A DNA stretch of 64,000 nucleotides from contig NC_135719.1 in NCBI RefSeq assembly GCF_964656455.1, forward strand, positions 8,101,163-8,165,162. Direction: 5' to 3'. Below are positions 22,430-33,349 of this stretch, piece after piece. Numbering within the stretch: the first letter of the stretch is position 1; every line of letters starts with the position of its first letter. Origin of the DNA: Halichoerus grypus (Eukaryota; Chordata; Mammalia; Carnivora; Phocidae). Made by a program: the position numbers and the translations under genes. Under the pieces are notes generated by a model that saw nothing but the letters and a program-made list of their open reading frames with translations, was not told the origin of the DNA and did not search any database.

Positions 22430-23460
22430 AAATGAGTGAATGATTCAATAACTATCTTATCATGCCCAACATTATTAAAGCAATGATCCTCTTTCATTCA
22501 TTTCTTGTCCTCCTCCGCTGTTGTATTCATGATGATTCTTCAAACCCTCTTGGTCAAATGAATGACTGAACAGCTTCCAGCAACCAGAAACATTTCATTG
22601 TGTGAGCAGTTCTCCAAAGTGGGGGTCTCAAGATGGTGACCCAACAGAGACCCAGCAGGCTGTTTCCCTCCTGAAATACTTTGTTTACATTTGAAAAGAA
22701 ATACTTGGGGTTTTTCAGCCCATGGATAACTCTGAAAGTAGGATTTTAAAAATGCAAAGTACCCATATGCTCAGCTTGTACTGAGAAATGGTCTCATGAG
22801 TAATTAAAAACAGTTACAAAAGCAATAGAGTTGTAACAATTGAAATATCACACACATATGTGTGCACCGAATCAGAAAACCCCATAATACTCAGTCACCG
22901 AATATTTCTGTGACTGTAGGGTTTGTGACATCGAATGAGCATCCTTATTCAAGGCTTACATCTGGGAGCTCAATCACACCTTAGAGACTTCACCCGTTTT
23001 TCTAGAGCTTGCTTCTGTTTTTAAGCTGTGTGCTTTGCTTCAATTGAAAGGCTTTAGGCTAGTGATTGTGGCTTTATGTGTTTTATTACCACGAGTGCTC
23101 AACAACCCAATAATAATAATGAAATCAGCACATTTGTACTGTGACATTTCTCTTTTCTCATGCAAGTGTATAAGTGATTAAAGATTTCCTTTTCTTCCTT
23201 TTCTTTTGATTTTCTACCACTACATTTAAAACAGAAATGTGTCGTGGACATGCTGCTTTCTGAATCCGATTAATTTCATTCTGGCACTCCTTTCTGCAAG
23301 TGACTGCCCAGCCCACTTAGGAGTTGAGAGGCAGGGTGGGTGGTACAAGAGAGGGGTCAAGGTCTGATTACGGTGCTGTCAAGAATTAGACCAGGATCAG
23401 GGTGGTCTTGCAGAGTTAGGGGCTCGACATGATAATGGAAAAGCAGGAACTTATGTTATA
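22430..23460. other. Unassigned non-coding stretch
   Basis: About 1 kb. It contains the 14-base perfect palindrome CACACATATGTGTG (22851-22864). No gene or clear repeat recognised. Confidence 0.45.
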
Positions 23461-23463
23461 GGG

Positions 23464-23672
23464 TAGGAATTAACATACTTTTCCTATAAAGGCCAAGCAG
23501 GCCCTACAGTGTTTGTTACAACTACTCTAGTCTGCTATTGTAGCGTGTGCAAGAGCAGGCTTGGACAGTACATAAACCCATGAGTGTGGCTTTGTTCCAG
23601 TGAAACTTGATTTATAGAAACAGGCAGCAAGCCAGATTCGGCTTGTGGGCTGCAGTTTGCCCACTCCTCGTC
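23464..23672. mobile_element. hAT-like non-autonomous DNA transposon remnant
   Basis: 'gtggctttgttccagtgaaac' then 'aaacaggcagcaagccagattcggcttgtgggctgcagtttgcccactcc' closely follows the mammalian family ending 'ggcccgcgggccgtagtttgccgacccc'. Same family as 9515-9745. Confidence 0.75.
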
Positions 23673-23825
23673 TGGAAGACTTGGGTTTCAGTTCTGCTAC
23701 TTACAAGGTTGTGGTCTTTACATCTCCATGATGTCATCTGTCAAATGGGCCTAATGACACCCGGGCTACCTGCTCCCAGGTGGTAAGGATGGGCTGAGAT
23801 ACCGTGAGAGGCCTGTGCAAACTCA
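23673..23825 (+). repeat. MIR SINE fragment, sense
   Basis: 'cttgggtttcagttctgctacttac' and 'catctgtcaaatgggcctaatgac' match the MIR core and 3' region. Confidence 0.7.
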
Positions 23826-23869
23826 TACTCATAGAATTTATGATGCTGTGCTCAGGGTAAGTCTTAAGA

Positions 23870-24012
23870 CCACAAAATTTTAGAATCAGAAGGCACCTCA
23901 TTATCAATATTTCCCAACATCCTTGTTTTTGAAACAATAAAGTCAAGATTTAGAGAACTTAAGGTAGATGCTAAAGGTCACACAGTTAGTTGACAGCAAG
24001 ATTCAGACAAAA
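23870..24012 (-). repeat. MIR-like fragment, antisense
   Basis: 'aaggtcacacagttagttgacagcaagattcagac' is the reversed MIR core. Confidence 0.7.
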
Positions 24013-24019
24013 ATGCCAT

Positions 24020-24680
24020 TGTAATGGGTACACACACTATGAAGAAGCAGCAGCTCGTGGAGTGACCTTTCTAAACCATGCACCTTCACGTCATTTTATC
24101 TGTAACATGGCAATAAATATCACCTGCTTCCTCTCCTACTTTGTACCTGCCCTGGGGAGCAGTGGGCTAGTTTTCTCCCCAGGGAAGGGGGCTTCCCTAG
24201 GGCTCTCTGATCCTAAAGGTGTGCTGTGGGGCTGAGAGTGTCTTTGTCTACAATATGTCCACTTTGTTCCCAGGCAAGTGTAGGACAGAATACCAAAGTA
24301 GGTGCCTGGCCATTCGCTCCTGGACCTTCCTGGGGGTGTCTATGGAAAATAGTGCCTGGGAGCGATGCATGCTCTGAATTCACCCAAACGCTTTAATAGA
24401 AGTTGTCAGGCCTGGAACGCATTCCAGATGATACAAGCACCAGACATTTCAGGACAAGCTTGCTTCTCAGGCAACTAGTACTCCAGGAGAACAGGCTCTG
24501 TGCCCACTCCTCCTGATCCTCTGCTCTAGACCTCAGCATAAGAAAGGGATGGCCTGTCTCTCTTCCACAACCATGCCTATTGAGCAAACGGAGGACAATT
24601 AGTCATTTCTAAGATGATGCTATATTAAAAGCAACAATGACTTTTAGCAACATGTTCTGGTGGGAAAGGAAAAAAAAATA
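24020..24680. other. Unassigned non-coding stretch
   Basis: About 0.66 kb with small frames (81 codons at 23990-24235; 64 codons at 24393-24587) and no recognised domain or repeat. Confidence 0.45.
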
Positions 24681-24684
24681 GGGA

Positions 24685-24855
24685 TAAGACCAGACTCTGG
24701 CCTGAGCTCTGCCATTGAACAAATGTCAGGTCTTGTGCCTATCTCCTCTCCATCTCTGGACCTCTGTTTCCCCAATGGAACAAAAAATGATTAGAATAGA
24801 TGGCATATAAGGTCTTTCCCCAACTGTTCCTCTCCAGTTCTATGATTCAGTTCTG
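24685..24855 (+). repeat. MIR-like fragment, sense
   Basis: 'ctctggcctgagctctgccattgaac' and 'ctctgtttccccaatgga' match MIR order. The end 'ctccagttctatgattc' is of the MIR/MIR3 type. Confidence 0.6.
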
Positions 24856-24859
24856 TTGA

Positions 24860-25585
24860 TATTTCTCTTTATTTATTGAGTGCTCACTATGTCTACAGAA
24901 GGTTTTCCAAAAAAGTTTAAGTCACCGCCACTAGTGAAGTGCCTAAAATTCACTTAGGCAGACAATGCGAGACATGATGAATACCCAATGAACAGCGAAG
25001 CAATAGGTGTTAAGGATGAGTCAGAAATCACCGGGTCAAACTTCCTTCAATGTAGAATTTGAGCCTAGCATTAGGTGGCAAAGTAAGAAAACACAGCACT
25101 TTTAAAAGTTGGTGGAAGTCAGATATGCTAATAGAAAGGCAGGGTGCAGAGATAAATTCCAACATATCTTTCTTTGTTCATGGCAGTCCAGTTGGAAGAG
25201 CGTACTTAGTAGAGTCAGAAGGTGATTTGGGATAAATAACTTTGCACATGATGAAGGATGTCCTTGAGTGCCAGAATGAAGAACTTGGACATTTTTTCTA
25301 GAGGGAGTCACAGTCCAAATATTTCTGGATAGTTGAATTCAATAACAGCCCCGTATTAAGATTACTTGATAGCGGCATACTGAATAGATTGGGAAAAAAG
25401 TAAATTATAATAAAGCAGAAAGTATTTGAGCAGCTATGGAAACAATACAGGTTTGAGATAAGATGCTGGTAGTGGTCAGAATAGACAAAAGTAAGAAATG
25501 TTACTGATGAAGAATTGACAGAACTTGGCTGTCTTATTAGGTCTGAAACTTAGGTCAAGAAAGATAACTATTCCAGGGTTTTGTG
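24860..25585 (-). repeat. L2 LINE, antisense, about 0.7 kb
   Basis: Starts with the reversed L2 3' end ('tttatttattgagtgctcactatgtc'), and runs through 'gaagaacttggacattt', 'gagataagatgctggtagtggtc' and 'ggtcaagaaagataactattccagggtttt', which parallel the reversed RT region in order. Diverged. Confidence 0.65.
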
Positions 25586-25589
25586 ATGA

Positions 25590-25920
25590 CAATAACTCAA
25601 TTGCCCTGCATATATATATTTTTTTGATATGGGCAGACTGTTAGTATATAATCCTAGGTGTTAAGGTTGTGTGACAAGGCATTTATTTTATCCATACGTG
25701 TCACCACATAATACCACCCAAAAGAGAAAGATCCTGGCAGGATTTATTTCTCTATAAAGATTTAAGGACTATATTGATTTCTAATTTGAAAAATGCACTG
25801 AACTGCACCTATTTCTCAGGTTATTAATTTTGAGATCATTCTTTCTTCATCTTTACCAATATCCCACTAATGTCTTATGACTCTCCATCATGACGAGGTA
25901 ACTTGGTCTGTGTCATTTCT
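25590..25920. other. Unassigned AT-rich stretch
   Basis: About 330 bases with a short TATATA-T run near 25610 and no recognised element. Confidence 0.45.
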
Positions 25921-25924
25921 TTCT

Positions 25925-27225
25925 GTCAATTTTTTAAAGCCACAATCTCCAATTTTTTTTGTACAATTCAGTGGCTTATAGTATATTCACAGAGTCATGT
26001 ACCATCACCACAATTAATTTTAGAACATTTTAATCACCCCCTTAAAAACTCTATAACTATTGGCAGTCACTTACCTCCAACCGCCATGGCCCTGGGCAAA
26101 CACTAACCCAATAATTCTGTCTCTATGGATTTGTCTATTGGGAATATTTTGTACAAATACAGAATCATACACTCTATGATCTTTTATGGCCGGCCTTTTT
26201 CACTTAACCTAATGTTTTCAAGGTCCATCCATGTTGTGGCACGTATTACTATTTCATTCCTTTTTCTGGCCAAATAATACTCACTGTACTGCTATACAAC
26301 GTTTACTTCTTCACTTATCAGTTCATTGACATTTGGGCTGTGTCCCCCCTTTTATTCTATTATGAATAAAGCTGCTATAGAAATTTATGTGCAAATTTTG
26401 TGCATACATATGTTTTTATTTTTCTTGTTTATATACTTAGAAACATTGGGTCATATTGTAACCAGGTTTAACCTGTAAGCCACTGCCAGACTGTTTTCCA
26501 AAGAAGATGCACCATTTTATAGTCTCATGAGCACCATAAGAGGGTTCCAATTTCTCCACGTCCTCTCCAGCAAGTGTTATTATCTGTCTTTTTGATGATA
26601 ACCATCCTAATGGATGTGAAGTGGTATTTCAATGTGGTTTTTCTTTGCATTTCACTGATGGCTAATGATGCTGAGAGGTTTTTTTATAAGCTTATTGTGC
26701 ATTTGTGTATCTTCTTTGGAAAATTGTTTATTCAGATACTCTATCCATTTTTAAATGTTGTGTTCTTTCTTTATCATTGAATTGTAAAAGTTCTTTATAT
26801 ATTTTACATACAGATGCATGATTTGCAGATATTTTTCCCTTTTTTGAGTTGTCTTTTGACTTTTTTGGTGGTATCCTCTGAAACAAAATATTTTAAATCT
26901 GATGAAGTCAAATTTATCTGTTTTATCTTTCATTGCTTATCTTATTGGTGTCATATCTAACATGGCTTTGACCAACGCTAGGTCCTAAAATTCACTCATG
27001 TGTTTCCTTCTAGGAGTTTTGTAGTTTTAACTCCTATGCTCACATCTATACTCCATTTTGAATGTATTTTTGTATATGGTGTTAGGTATGATTCCAACTT
27101 TAGTCTTTTACAAGTGGATATCTGGTTGTCTCAGCACCATTTATTGAAACGACTCTCCTTTCTGCATTGAATCACCTGGGTATCCTTGTCAAAAATCAAT
27201 TGACTGTAAATGTGAGTCATTCTGC
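25925..27225 (-). repeat. L1M LINE 3' region, antisense
   Basis: Reversed landmarks in order: 'ttcagtggcttatagtatattcacagagtc', 'aggtccatccatgttgtggc', 'gaataaagctgctata', 'ctccagcaagtgttat', 'tcagcaccatttattgaaacgactctcctttc', 'caaaaatcaattgac'. ORF2 is not intact. Confidence 0.92.
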
Positions 27226-27409
27226 TTTTAATGTTCGACATGTGGTGTTTTAGGAATCCCAGAATCCACAGGTGACAAAAGTCTGTCACATAAAAACCAA
27301 GTGGCAAACCAAGGCTACCTAGAGCTGCCTGTGTCCCAGAGCCACATGTCTAGTTAGCCAGCCTGGTTTCATCTTCCAGATACATAATGGATTGGAAAGT
27401 TAAAGTCAG

Positions 27410-27670
27410 GAGAAGTAATAATACTAATGATCATCACAATAGTATTTACAACTGTAAGTACTGAGTTCCTGCCATGCACCATGGATGGTTTTAAGCATTG
27501 CTTCATGTAATCCCCACAGCCACCTTGCCCAGGCAGGTACTGTTGAAAAAAGGTAGAAATGAAAAAATATGGTGCAGAGAAATTAAGGAACTTGCCTAAG
27601 CAGGAAATGGCAAAATAAGCCTTAAAGCTAGACAATATATAGCTTTAGAGATTGTTCTATTAACCACTGC
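27410..27670 (-). repeat. MIR SINE, antisense, near full length
   Basis: 'agtattt...gagttcctgccatgcaccatgg', 'cacagccaccttgcccaggcaggtac', 'agagaaattaaggaacttgcctaag', 'ttctattaaccactgcc' follow the reversed MIR in order. Confidence 0.85.
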
Positions 27671-27994
27671 CCTTAGACCCCCTTCAAATAATCCACAATT
27701 CACCAATTTCCCGAAGTAATTATTTTGGGTTTACCTCTTCTTCATGTATACAAATGTTTTCTCACTATTTTGTGACTCAAAGGAGGAGGAGGAGGCTAGA
27801 TGTTGAGGTAAATCATTTCACATTAACCAAGGAGAAGCCATTAAAAGCTGAAGAAAAAGTATTCTGAGTTTTACTCTGGGGTTTCAAAGAAGGAACCATG
27901 ATTCCCTCTTCACAGGATTTGTTAAATCAATGAATGCAAGTGTCCACCATAATGCTGTGTATGTGAAATCTGGATCTGGATATGTACTTTGGAA

Positions 27995-28190
27995 AGATCA
28001 TGGCTTTTGGAGTCAAGTAGTCATGAATTCAATGTGGGACATGGGCTAGAATTTTAATCTCTATAAACTCTCATCTGTGAGGTGGATATAATAAAACATT
28101 CAGTGTTGTTATGAGAATTTATGGATAATATAACCAACTGGCGCAATGCCTACTGCATAGAACAGGTTCAATAAGAGTTATTTTTACTTT
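27995..28190 (+). repeat. MIR SINE, sense
   Basis: 'tggcttttggagtcaagtag', 'ctcatctgtgaggtggatataataaaac', 'gttgttatgagaattta', 'caataagagttattttta' follow MIR. Confidence 0.8.
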
Positions 28191-28199
28191 TACTATGAT

Positions 28200-29917
28200 G
28201 GTGGTTATTTTTTTCAAATGGGAAATGTGTTCTAAAACATGGCTAAAAACATGTTCAACTCATACATGGATTGGCCAAGGCGAGTACTATAGTGTACCTT
28301 TTAGGGAATTAGCAAAAATATACTACCTTCTGGAAGCTCAACTCTACTTTCCATCTGCATTATCTCCTGACGTGAATGGTTGGGCGCCCACAGTCCTTTT
28401 GCATTAAATTTTACATTGATTTTTATGGCCCCCTTATTACATGTAATATCTGCATCCTCCAGCTTCTCAGCTCCTCTCTGTCCCCCTCCCTGGTGTAGTA
28501 TGAAATAAAGTTCACAGCAACATTATAATAGACCGGTTTTCCAGAATTCAAAAGTGGGGGTTACTAAGTAATTGTATGGAGGAGATTCCAAAAATGTATA
28601 TTTTATGTCCATATATAAAAACTACATTAAATTTAGGACAAGCCAAAACATTGTCCCAGCTTCAGTTCCCTAAGCATATGGCTTTATAAATGCTGTACTT
28701 TATCCCCCAGCTCTTCATTTGAAAGTGAAATAATAAGCAGAGCCAAAGAAGTAACCAGGGTCTTGGTTGGAGCTTGATCCTACAGATAGAGCAATTTCCT
28801 TTTTTTTTTTTTTCCAGGGGACAGGGGATGCTGTTCTCTGAAATGGGTGCCTATCTTTACAGTCTGCATCCAGGACTTAGATCTGTGTCCTATTACCATC
28901 CAATCTTTGGCCCATCTGTTTTATTTATAAATCCTCCAGGGCCTTTTAATGTTGACCCTTAATATGAGCTCAATTTAACATTAGGAAAGAATATGCAACT
29001 AACTTTTGCTCCTGGAAACTTCTAAGCTGTCCACTAATCTGTCTTTCGTTCTTAGCTACCCACCTCCCATGCACAGGACCGTATGTGCTGAGCAGAGGTT
29101 CTTGGGGAACCTGGTCCAGAGGTTCTTGGGGAAATTAGATTCATTAGAATATAGGGAGCTAGTAATTCTGAAGTTAGAAGGAAATGTGGGGACCAGCTAA
29201 GTCCATGTTTTTCAACCAAAGGTGTTTCTACACCCAGTGAAACTCAAGAGTGGTCTATGGACATAGACACCTATCAGAATTCCCAAGAATTCCCTCTTCC
29301 ATAATCCTCATGCTCACCAGCATATATGATGAGCTAACTCCTGGCAGTCTTTTCTGCCAAAGGCTACCAGAGTAGGGACCTCCAATATGGAACTTTCCTC
29401 TTCTTTCCTTGGTCTCTTGGTACAACACAAGAATCCTTGATGTTTGCTCTTCTACCCCTGTCAGTCCTTCCCTCCCAGTGGATTCTTCAGCGATTTCTTT
29501 ATCATCAATCAGAAGTAATTGATCCAAAGTGTTGATGCAAAGATGCACAGGCCTACCAGCATTCCAACCCGGACCAGAGGAATCAGGAGCTTGTCTCACC
29601 TCAGAAGTGGCTGCATTGAAGTGTTAGGTAAAAAAATAAAATAAAAAAAGTCAGGCTGTTGGACCTGCAAATTGTTCTGGGGCCCACATGATGGTTGTCT
29701 GGGGAGGCTGTAAGGATATAATGATTAAACAAATGGGTGGCATTAGATTGTATCACGCTGCTGTCTTTTATTGTGCTATAAAATGGTTCATTTGGGGGGA
29801 AATGTGAATTTAAACTTTTCTGCTGTGCTCAAACAGTTGTCCTGGTGGTTTTAAACATGATTCAATTGCTCTATCTCCTTACTACTCTTAATGCCTTCCA
29901 CCCCTAGACTGATTCCT
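28200..29917. other. Unassigned non-coding stretch
   Basis: About 1.7 kb without a recognised repeat, holding a T-tract at 28799-28813 and a 24-base tandem duplication at 29093-29140. A 114-codon minus-strand frame at 29255-29599 shows no recognisable domain. Confidence 0.45.
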
Positions 29918-29944
29918 TTTCTTTCTTTTTCTTTTTCTTTCTTT

Positions 29945-30004
<60 letters not shown>

Positions 30005-30090
30005 TTTCTTTCTTTCTTTCTTTTTCTTTCTTTCTTTCGTTTTCTTTCTTTCTTTCTTTTTCTTTCTTTCTTTCTTTTTCTTTCTTTCTC
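29918..30090 (+). repeat. (TTTC)n microsatellite, about 170 bases
   Basis: Nearly uninterrupted TTTC/TTTTTC units, pure pyrimidine on the plus strand except for one G (about 30039). Open frames of 84-90 codons across it (Lys/Glu/Arg on minus, Phe/Leu/Ser on plus) are artefacts. Confidence 0.98.
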
Positions 30091-30255
30091 TGGGCTTGAA
30101 TTCAAACCTACTAGTTCTGCCATTACTAATTGTGTGACTTTTTGACAAGCTTATTAAGCTCGCAGAGGCTCATGTTTTGGATCTATGAAAGTGAGATAAT
30201 AATACCCATGTCATAAGGCTGCTGAGAGTTTTAAATAAAACACAGGATGTAAAAG
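30091..30255 (+). repeat. MIR SINE fragment, sense
   Basis: 'gggcttgaattcaaacctac', 'actaattgtgtgacttttt', 'gtgagataataatacccatgtcataaggctgctgagag' follow the MIR consensus closely. Confidence 0.85.
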
Positions 30256-30519
30256 ACATCATCTTTCATTGTTCCTAAGCTTAATAGGTCCCCATTTATG
30301 TGAATTCTTTCCTCCTTCTCCCTTCCCAAAAGCTATGCTTTAGATTATGGATGGGGACATTGATGCCCTGATGTTTCAGCCCTTGTGGAAACAGGATTCA
30401 GTATGGCTAAATAGGAGTTGTCCCACTGTCCCTTTAAAGGCTTCCCTCGACAGTGGAGTGGGTGCTGGGGATGGAGGCAGCAGAACAAAATTAGTTTCAG
30501 GACAATGAGATCTACCAGC

Positions 30520-30911
30520 GTTATGGGCTGAATTGTGTCCCCTGCAAATGTCTTTGCAGAAGTCCTAACCCCCAGTAGTCCAGCGTGTGACTGTTTGGAG
30601 ATAGGACCTTTACAAAGCAGCAATTAAGTTAAAGTGAGGGGATTAAATGATGTTGGGCTCTAATCAATATGACTGGTGTCCTCATAAGAAGAGGAGATTA
30701 GAATGCAGATAAACACAAGCAGAAAGGAAAGACCTCTCGTGACAACATCAGGAGAAGACAGCCACCTACAAGCCAAAGACAGAGGCCCCACGAGAAATCA
30801 GGATGGCAGGAAACTGTGAGAGGCCTCCAGAACCGTGTGAAAACAAATTTCTGCTCTCCAAGCCACCCAGCTTGTGGCACTTCGTTCCAGCAACCCTAGC
30901 AGACTAGTGCA
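30520..30911 (+). mobile_element. Solo LTR, MaLR-type, old
   Basis: Begins 'tatgggctgaattgtgtcccc'. It continues with 'agtcctaacccccagta', 'tttggagataggacctt', 'ctaatcaatatgactggtgtcctcataagaagagg', 'ctccagaaccgtgtg' and 'gccacccagcttgtggcac', and ends 'agcagactagtgca'. This order is that of an old mammalian LTR retrotransposon repeat, probably ERVL-MaLR. The polyadenylation hexamer has changed to AACAAA. No internal region is present. Confidence 0.75.
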
Positions 30912-31482
30912 ACCCGCAGCCCGTATTTCTGAAACTGTAAAGTTGGAGATCAGCTGCAGGAGGAGAAAGCAGAAATATTTCGGTTATGAAGGGGCTAGAC
31001 TGGAGAAACATGAAGGGATTTTTCTGGGCAAAATAAGTTGTTTAATGACCGATGAGTGGTCTGACAGACTGTCCCGGGGGCAAGATGCAGGCTGAGAAGT
31101 GAAGACAGGAGTGATTTGACAAGCGGACATCAGTCACGTCTCTGCGTAATGCCATTTCAGCAGCTGCTGAGAATTATCTCTGCCTTTTAATCCTCTCATT
31201 TCAGAGTTGTTTCAGGCAGATTATTCCTAAAAACCTCATGTAATTAATATCAATTATTTAGATTGGCTGCTTTAGTCAGTGTCAGATTTTTCAGCACAGG
31301 ACAAGATGTTATTACTATTATTACCGCTAATTACTGTGTCGGAGAGCCCGTATGACAATTGGATTTAAACATAGGAAAATCAAGGTTTAATTATAGCAAA
31401 AGTTTATGGGCAGGAAACTTGGAACTGGAATCGCCATTCTTTATCCGAGAGTTACCTTCTGGTAGTTTCTTGGGCTACGGGA
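30912..31482. promoter_or_regulatory. Candidate conserved non-coding block
   Basis: No repeat recognised. At 31180-31400 it is AT-rich with closely packed TAATTA-type homeodomain words (GTAATTAATATCAATTATTT near 31240; CGCTAATTAC near 31326) and little low-complexity decay. Conservation is inferred from texture only. A 73-codon frame at 30874-31095 is not recognisable. Confidence 0.3.
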
Positions 31483-31660
31483 TGTGGGGTTGGGAGACAA
31501 ACTGCCTGGTTTGACTCTCAGCTTTGGCTCGTATTAACTACGCAACCTCAACATGCATCGCTCTCTGTGTCTCCTTTTGGGGTTAATGTTAGGGTCTAAC
31601 TTCATGAGGCTGCTGTGAAATTTGAATGAGTTAAGACATGTAAAGCTCCCAGAACAAATC
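31483..31660 (+). repeat. MIR SINE, sense
   Basis: 'aaactgcctggtttgactctcagc', 'aggctgctgtgaaatttgaatgagttaagacatgtaaag' match MIR well. Confidence 0.85.
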
Positions 31661-31739
31661 TGGACCATAGTAATTTCCGAACTCATGAAAAATCTCATTA
31701 TTAATACTGTTACTACATTCCAGAAAGTATTCCAAGGGG

Positions 31740-31830
31740 CAGCAGTGGAGTGGGGTAAACAAGGCGTCAGGCCAACTGAGACGTGAATCCCAGCTCTGCC
31801 ATTCGCGAGTGACCCTGAGCAAGGCCAGGT
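31740..31830 (+). repeat. MIR SINE, 5' part, sense
   Basis: 'gcagtggagtggggtaaacaagg' and 'gtgaatcccagctctgccattcgcgagtgacc' are the MIR head and core. The 3' part is missing and an antisense MIR follows directly. Confidence 0.8.
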
Positions 31831-31831
31831 G

Positions 31832-31980
31832 TGCGATGAATGTTAACTGCTCGTATTTACCGAGTGCTTATGACTTCCCAGGTACTGTGCTGAAAGCTTT
31901 ACTGCATCTACTAAGTTAACAGTCTCTTCAAATTTACCTGATAGGTATTATTATTATTTTCATGTTCTAGAGAAAGAAAA
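31832..31980 (-). repeat. MIR SINE, 3' part, antisense
   Basis: 'tatttaccgagtgcttatgacttcccaggtactgtgctgaaagc' and 'gataggtattattattatttt' are the reversed MIR 3' part. It abuts the sense MIR at 31740-31830. Confidence 0.8.
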
Positions 31981-31984
31981 TAAT

Positions 31985-32350
31985 TTTATTTTAGTTTGGC
32001 TTTAAACGGTGGGCAAATCACCTACTTCCCTGAGTTGGCATCCTGCTGGAGCAGGTAACCTTACATTTAAAGAGGAAGAGCTGATGCTAATTAAAATTGG
32101 CATGGCCTCTCAATACGGATAATTGTCTTTGATCTTATCAAGGATGGTCCAAATTTTGCCCGCTCTGATCCAGTCTCTTATCTGATTGCTAGCTCTTGAG
32201 CCCTGCTCCTTTGGAATTGAAATTTACTTATACTTTTGCTAAAACCTCTGGCAATCATTTGATTGAATGAATGACATATTGACCACTTACTTATAAGCAT
32301 GCTGATCACAGTTGGAAAAAAAATAGCCTTTAATTATTATAGCCAATTAA
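31985..32350. other. Unassigned single-copy-looking stretch
   Basis: AT-rich, no repeat recognised. It contains CTTTGATC next to CTTATCAAGG (TCF/LEF-like and GATA-like words, around 32127-32144) and GCTAATTAAAATTGG near 32085. Function unknown. Confidence 0.35.
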
Positions 32351-32367
32351 AATAACTCTAATGAAAG

Positions 32368-32546
32368 GGGCGCCTGGGTGGCTCAACCAGTTAAACATCC
32401 ATCTCTTGTTTTCAGCTCAGGTCATGATCTCAGGGTTGTGAGATGGAGCCCCACATTGGGGTCCTCGCTCAGCAGGGAATCTGCTTGAGATTCTCTCTGT
32501 CCCTCTCCCTCTGCCCCTTGCCCCGCTCACACGCTCTCTCTTTCTC

Positions 32547-32584
<38 letters not shown>
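32368..32584 (+). mobile_element. CAN-SINE, sense (outer of a nested pair)
   Basis: Head GGGGCGCCTGGGTGGCTCAA, CT-rich middle, then about ten AAAT units. Its 17-base TSD, AATAACTCTAATGAAAG, lies at 32351-32367 and, intact, only after the next SINE at 32803-32819. The right TSD was therefore split by the second insertion. Confidence 0.97.
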
Positions 32585-32589
<5 letters not shown>

Positions 32590-32593
32590 CTCT

Positions 32594-32802
32594 GGGGTGC
32601 CTGGGTAGCTCAGTTGGGTAAGCATCTGCCTTTGGCTTGGGTCATGATCCCAGGGTCTTGGAATCAAGCCCCGCATCGGGCTCCCTGCTCGGTGGGGAGC
32701 CTGCTTCTCCCTCTCCCTCTTCAGCTTCTCCTTCTTGTGTTCTCTCTCTCACTCTCTCTCTCTCTCAAATAAATAAATAAAATCTTTTAAAAAAATAAAA
32801 AA
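32594..32802 (+). mobile_element. CAN-SINE, sense (inserted into the TSD of the previous one)
   Basis: Head GGGGTGCCTGGGTAGCTCAG, CT-rich middle, tail AAATAAATAAAATCTTTT. Its 9-base TSD, AATAACTCT, lies at 32585-32593 and 32803-32811 and is the first part of the older element's TSD. Confidence 0.97.
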
Positions 32803-32904
32803 AATAACTCTAATGAAAGCCCATTTCTTCAAAGCTGCATAAACCTCTTGAGTGAAGGTTCTGTTCATTTTGGAATGCATGACTCTCTGCTGGTGCAGTC
32901 ACCC

Positions 32905-33095
32905 ATTCTTTCATGGGAGAAGTATTTATTGAGCTGGTACTATGTATTAGAGTCTATTCTAAGATCTGGGAACATAGCAGTGACAGAAACATTAAAACAT
33001 CCCTGCCCCAATAGAGCTAGCATCCTAGAGGAGGGAGACAGACAGTAAGCAAATGAATGAAATGTATAGAGCATGCCAGAGGGTTATAAGTACTT
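32905..33095 (-). repeat. L2 LINE 3' end, antisense (left of a MIR)
   Basis: 'gtatttattgagctggtactatgtattagagtctattctaagatctgggaacatagcagtgac' then 'gaggagggagacagacagtaag' is the reversed L2 3' end. It continues after the MIR at 33350. Confidence 0.85.
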
Positions 33096-33097
33096 TG

Positions 33098-33345
33098 GAA
33101 AGGCAGCATGTTGGAATGGCTGAGTGCAGATTCTAGAGACAGACTCCTTGGTTTTAATCCCAGCTCTATCTCTTGACAACTGTATGTAATTAATTTCTCT
33201 GTTCCTCCATTTTTTTTCATCTGTAGAATGAGGGTAATAATAATAGTATCTATCTCATAGGGTTATATGAAACTTAAAAGAGTTAATATTTGTAATGGTA
33301 CTTAAAAGAATATATGAGTATATTCTATACAATGTTTGATAAATG
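33098..33345 (+). repeat. MIR SINE, sense, near full length, inside L2
   Basis: 'aaggcagcatgttggaatggctgagtgcagattctagagacagac' through 'catctgtagaatgagggtaataataatagtatctatctcatagg' matches MIR from head to tail. It interrupts an antisense L2 that can be followed on both sides. Confidence 0.9.
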
Positions 33346-33349
33346 TGGA

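Noticed and set aside
29851..30148. Open frames of 84-92 codons rich in Lys/Glu/Arg or Phe/Leu/Ser
   Set aside because: They translate a TTTC microsatellite in different frames and strands.
30520..30911. Internal retroviral genes near the MaLR-type LTR
   Set aside because: Both sides of the LTR are unrelated sequence. It is a solo LTR without gag, pol or env.
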